From Curtobacterium pusillum (lineage in GTDB: Bacteria > Actinomycetota > Actinomycetes > Actinomycetales > Microbacteriaceae), in NCBI RefSeq assembly GCF_007673235.1, contig NZ_VDZH01000001.1:425261-489260 (forward strand): 64,000 nt of DNA. Reading direction: 5' to 3'. Numbering within the stretch: position 1 is the stretch's first letter; the number at the start of each line of letters is the position of its first letter. A program made the position numbers and the translations under genes. The notes beneath the pieces were generated by a model that was not told the origin of the DNA, ran no database searches, and worked only from the letters and a program-made list of their open reading frames with translations. Below are positions 61,803 through 64,000 of the stretch, piece by piece.

Positions 61803-63130
61803 AGATCGCGATGGTCTCCGAACACGCGAGCCCGCTCGCGGTGCTCGGTGGTGTGGACGCCGGCGGGCAGAACGTGCACGTCGCGGAGCTCTCCGGCGCG
61901 TTGGCCGACCGGGGCCACCAGGTCACCGTCTACACCCGCCGGGACGACGCCACCACGCCCGTGCGGGTGGCGCTCCGGCCCGGCGTCGAGGTCGTGCACG
62001 TCGCCGCGGGACCGGCTCGGACGGTGCCGAAGGACGAGCTGTTCCCCTCCATGGGCACGTTCGCGTCGGTGCTCGCCGCAGCGTGGTTCGTCGAGCGTCC
62101 CGACATCGTGCACGCCCACTTCTGGATGTCCGGTCACGCCGCGCTCGAGGCGGTCGACCAGGTGCAGGCCCGGACCGGCGGCGTGCGCATCCCCGTCGTG
62201 CAGACCTTCCACGCGCTGGGCGTCGTGAAGCGCCGGCACCAGGGAGCCGCCGACACCAGCCCCGCCGAGCGCGAGTGGGTCGAGCCCGCCGTGGGGCGGA
62301 GCGTCGACCAGGTGGTGGCGACGTGCTCGGACGAGGCGTTCGAGCTCAAGGCGCTCGGCGTACCGCTGCACCGCATCTCGGTCGTCCCCTGCGGTGTGGA
62401 CGTCTCCCTGTTCCGGCCCGCCGGTGACGGGCGACCCGTCGAGGTCCGCGGCCGTGCCGCTCGCATCCTCACCGCCTCCCGCCTCGTCCGCCGGAAGGGC
62501 GTGGGTACGACGATCGCTGCCCTCGCCGCGCTGGTGGCGGAGGGCCGCGACGTCGAGCTCGTCGTCGTCGGCGGTGCCGGGGTCGCCGGGGCCGACCTCG
62601 CCGACGACCCCGAGTACCAACGGTTGGACGCCCTCGCCCGGTCGCTCGGGGTCCGCGACCACGTGACCTTCCGGGGGCAGCTCGGACAGCACGACATGCC
62701 CGCGGTGTACCGCAGCGCCGACGTCGTGGTGTGCGCGCCCTGGTACGAACCGTTCGGCATCGTGCCGCTCGAGGCCATGGCGTGCGGACGCCCCGTCGTC
62801 GCGTCGAGGGTCGGCGGCCTCATCGACACGGTCGTCGGGGACGCCACCGGTCTGCACGTGCCGCCGCGTGACGAAGCGGCGGTCGCGGTCGCCGTCGCCG
62901 GCCTGCTCGACGATCCCGGACGACGCGAGGAGTTCGGACGCGCCGGTCGGGAGCGTGCCGAGACCCGGTACACCTGGCAGAAGGTCGCCGCCGACAGTGA
63001 GCGCGTCTACGTCCGCCTCGTCGCCGGGAGAGCCGCGACCGGTGCGCCGTCCGCGACACCCCGCCCCACCAGCACCCGCGCCGGACGGGCCGTCCGTCCC
63101 GCGCACTCGACGGAGAGGACCGCCCGATGA
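61799..63130 (+). CDS. Glycosyltransferase family 4
   Basis: A 443-residue retaining GT-B enzyme. [63 protein letters not shown], then the nucleotide-binding half with [22 protein letters not shown] and the E-x7-E motif in [29 protein letters not shown]. It resembles sucrose-phosphate-synthase/MshA-type enzymes, but the heptose context suggests glycan assembly. A Thr/Arg/Pro-rich tail of 35 residues is unusual. ATGA overlaps both sides. Confidence 0.92.
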   Translation: MKIAMVSEHASPLAVLGGVDAGGQNVHVAELSGALADRGHQVTVYTRRDDATTPVRVALRPGVEVVHVAAGPARTVPKDELFPSMGTFASVLAAAWFVERPDIVHAHFWMSGHAALEAVDQVQARTGGVRIPVVQTFHALGVVKRRHQGAADTSPAEREWVEPAVGRSVDQVVATCSDEAFELKALGVPLHRISVVPCGVDVSLFRPAGDGRPVEVRGRAARILTASRLVRRKGVGTTIAALAALVAEGRDVELVVVGGAGVAGADLADDPEYQRLDALARSLGVRDHVTFRGQLGQHDMPAVYRSADVVVCAPWYEPFGIVPLEAMACGRPVVASRVGGLIDTVVGDATGLHVPPRDEAAVAVAVAGLLDDPGRREEFGRAGRERAETRYTWQKVAADSERVYVRLVAGRAATGAPSATPRPTSTRAGRAVRPAHSTERTAR

Positions 63131-63750
63131 CCATCGACCAGCGAACCGGGACGGTGGACGGACCGACCACCGCGAGTGCGCGGATCGTGCTCGACCACGT
63201 CGCGGCCTCCGTTCCGGTGGTCGCGTCCCTCGTCGACCACAAGGACCACATCGGCGACTGGGCCGACGACATCTCCGGACGACTCGTCGCCGGCCGGCGG
63301 CTGCTGGCCGCCGGCAACGGCGGATCGGCGGCCGAAGCCCAGCACCTCACCTCCGAGCTGACCGGTCGGTTCGACGGGGACCGCCCGGCGTACTCGGCGA
63401 TCTCGCTGCACGCCGAGTCCTCCGCGGTCACGGCGATCGGGAACGACTACGGCTACGACGAGGTGTTCGCGCGTCAGGTGTCGGCCCACGCCCGCGCCGG
63501 TGACGTCGTCGTGCTGCTCAGCACGAGCGGCAAGAGCCCGAACCTGCTCCGCGCCGCCGAGGCCGCCCGCGCCGTCGGGGCTCGGGCGATCGCGATGACC
63601 GGTCCCCGGCCGAACCCGCTCGCCGACCTGGTCGACGACGCGATCTGCATCGACGGCCCGCCGGCGAACGTGCAGGAGGCGCAGCTCGTGCTCGTGCACG
63701 CGCTCTGCCGGGCGATGGAGCCCGCACTGCGCCGGGGCGATCGCCGATGA
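63127..63750 (+). CDS. Phosphoheptose isomerase-like SIS protein (GmhA type)
   Basis: A 207-residue sugar isomerase that would turn sedoheptulose 7-phosphate into D-glycero-D-manno-heptose 7-phosphate. The SIS loop [24 protein letters not shown] (about residues 59-82), [26 protein letters not shown] with conserved His-Glu residues, [16 protein letters not shown] and [16 protein letters not shown] are all typical of GmhA. It overlaps both neighbours by 4 bp. Confidence 0.92.
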   Translation: MTIDQRTGTVDGPTTASARIVLDHVAASVPVVASLVDHKDHIGDWADDISGRLVAGRRLLAAGNGGSAAEAQHLTSELTGRFDGDRPAYSAISLHAESSAVTAIGNDYGYDEVFARQVSAHARAGDVVVLLSTSGKSPNLLRAAEAARAVGARAIAMTGPRPNPLADLVDDAICIDGPPANVQEAQLVLVHALCRAMEPALRRGDRR

Positions 63751-64000
63751 GCGCGCCGTCGGGGCGGCCGACGACGACTGATCCGTCGTTCCGCATCGCC
63801 GTCGTCGGCGACACGCTCCTCGACGTCGACGTGTCCGGGACGAGCGAACGCCTCAGCCCGGACGCGCCGGTCCCGGTCGTCGACGTCCGCACCGACGACC
63901 GCCGAGCGGGCGGCGCCGGACTCGTCGCCACCATGCTCGCCCGGGATGGCCACGACGTCGTCCTCGTCACCGTGCTCGGCGACGATGCCCGAGCCACCGA
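63747..64000 (+). CDS. PfkB-family heptose 7-phosphate kinase-like protein (3' truncated)
   Basis: The first 84 residues are in the window; the frame runs off the edge. FRIAVVGDTLLDVDVSGTSERLSPDAPVPVVDV and RRAGGAGLVATMLARDGHDVVLVTVLGDD match the N-terminus of the RfaE/HldE ribokinase-fold domain, which phosphorylates heptose 7-phosphate. The expected GGAANVA motif reads GGAGLVA, a variation. Whether the nucleotidyltransferase domain of HldE follows is outside the window. ATGA overlap with the isomerase. Confidence 0.85.
   Translation, partial: MSAPSGRPTTTDPSFRIAVVGDTLLDVDVSGTSERLSPDAPVPVVDVRTDDRRAGGAGLVATMLARDGHDVVLVTVLGDDARAT

Noticed and set aside
1-64000. tRNA, rRNA, transposase, integrase or attachment sites
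   Set aside because: None was recognised on reading the sequence; a covariance-model search would be needed to exclude small RNAs.

Overview
The window is very GC-rich and gene-dense. It looks like a chromosome of a Gram-positive actinobacterium, most likely Microbacteriaceae and possibly Curtobacterium (genus is inference). The evidence is the actinobacterial ctaE-qcrCAB respiratory block with a di-haem QcrC, the thrS-HIT-pdxST-yebC-ruvCAB-yajC-secDF-rel order, HspR-type HAIR boxes, an LAxTG-type surface anchor, many probable leaderless genes, and ATG/GTG/TTG starts with frequent ATGA/GTGA/TGATG junctions. No rRNA, tRNA, CRISPR array, transposase or prophage gene was seen.

Layout. 1-9474 is an accessory region: a truncated RibD/DHFR-like reductase, a medium-chain dehydrogenase, a GNAT enzyme, an SDR with its XRE-type regulator, an ArsR-MFS pair with a well-defined promoter and operators, and a HelR-type RNA polymerase recycling ATPase behind a palindrome matching the rifamycin-associated element. 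9475-11360 is a divergent condensing enzyme/TetR pair with two operator-like palindromes. 11477-16483 is a glycerol and dihydroxyacetone module: dhaKLM on the minus strand, with DhaM fused to HPr, faces glpF-glpK on the plus strand across a region with two identical palindromes. 16545-21969 holds trpD and the ctaE-qcrC-qcrA-qcrB block, closed by a classical terminator.

22092-30235 is mixed: a metallophosphoesterase with a candidate PHO box, a 71-bp tandem repeat array, a Stealth-type sugar phosphotransferase, a small membrane protein, a GDSL hydrolase, an NAD(P)-binding epimerase fusion, deoC, a ROK kinase and an AbiEi-like protein. 30239-44301 is a long minus-strand housekeeping run (rel, rhodanese, secF, secD, yajC, ruvB, ruvA, ruvC, yebC, pdxT, pdxS, HIT, thrS, apt). 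44399-57967 is looser: a HspR-type ClpC-like unfoldase, YbaK, a second YidC with a DUF6412-like partner, an MFS exporter, an intergenic array of 32-bp repeats, a sortase-anchored surface protein, NUDIX, a universal stress protein, a secreted SGNH hydrolase and a PRC-barrel protein. 58018-64000 begins a glycan locus: two GT9 enzymes, GmhB-like phosphatase, two other glycosyltransferases, GmhA-like isomerase and the start of an HldE-like kinase. Together these suggest a heptose-containing surface glycan in a Gram-positive organism.

Several intergenic structures recur: hairpins built on CTGGAGGCGCG, palindromes between convergent genes, and -10 hexamers placed 6-7 nt before the start codon.
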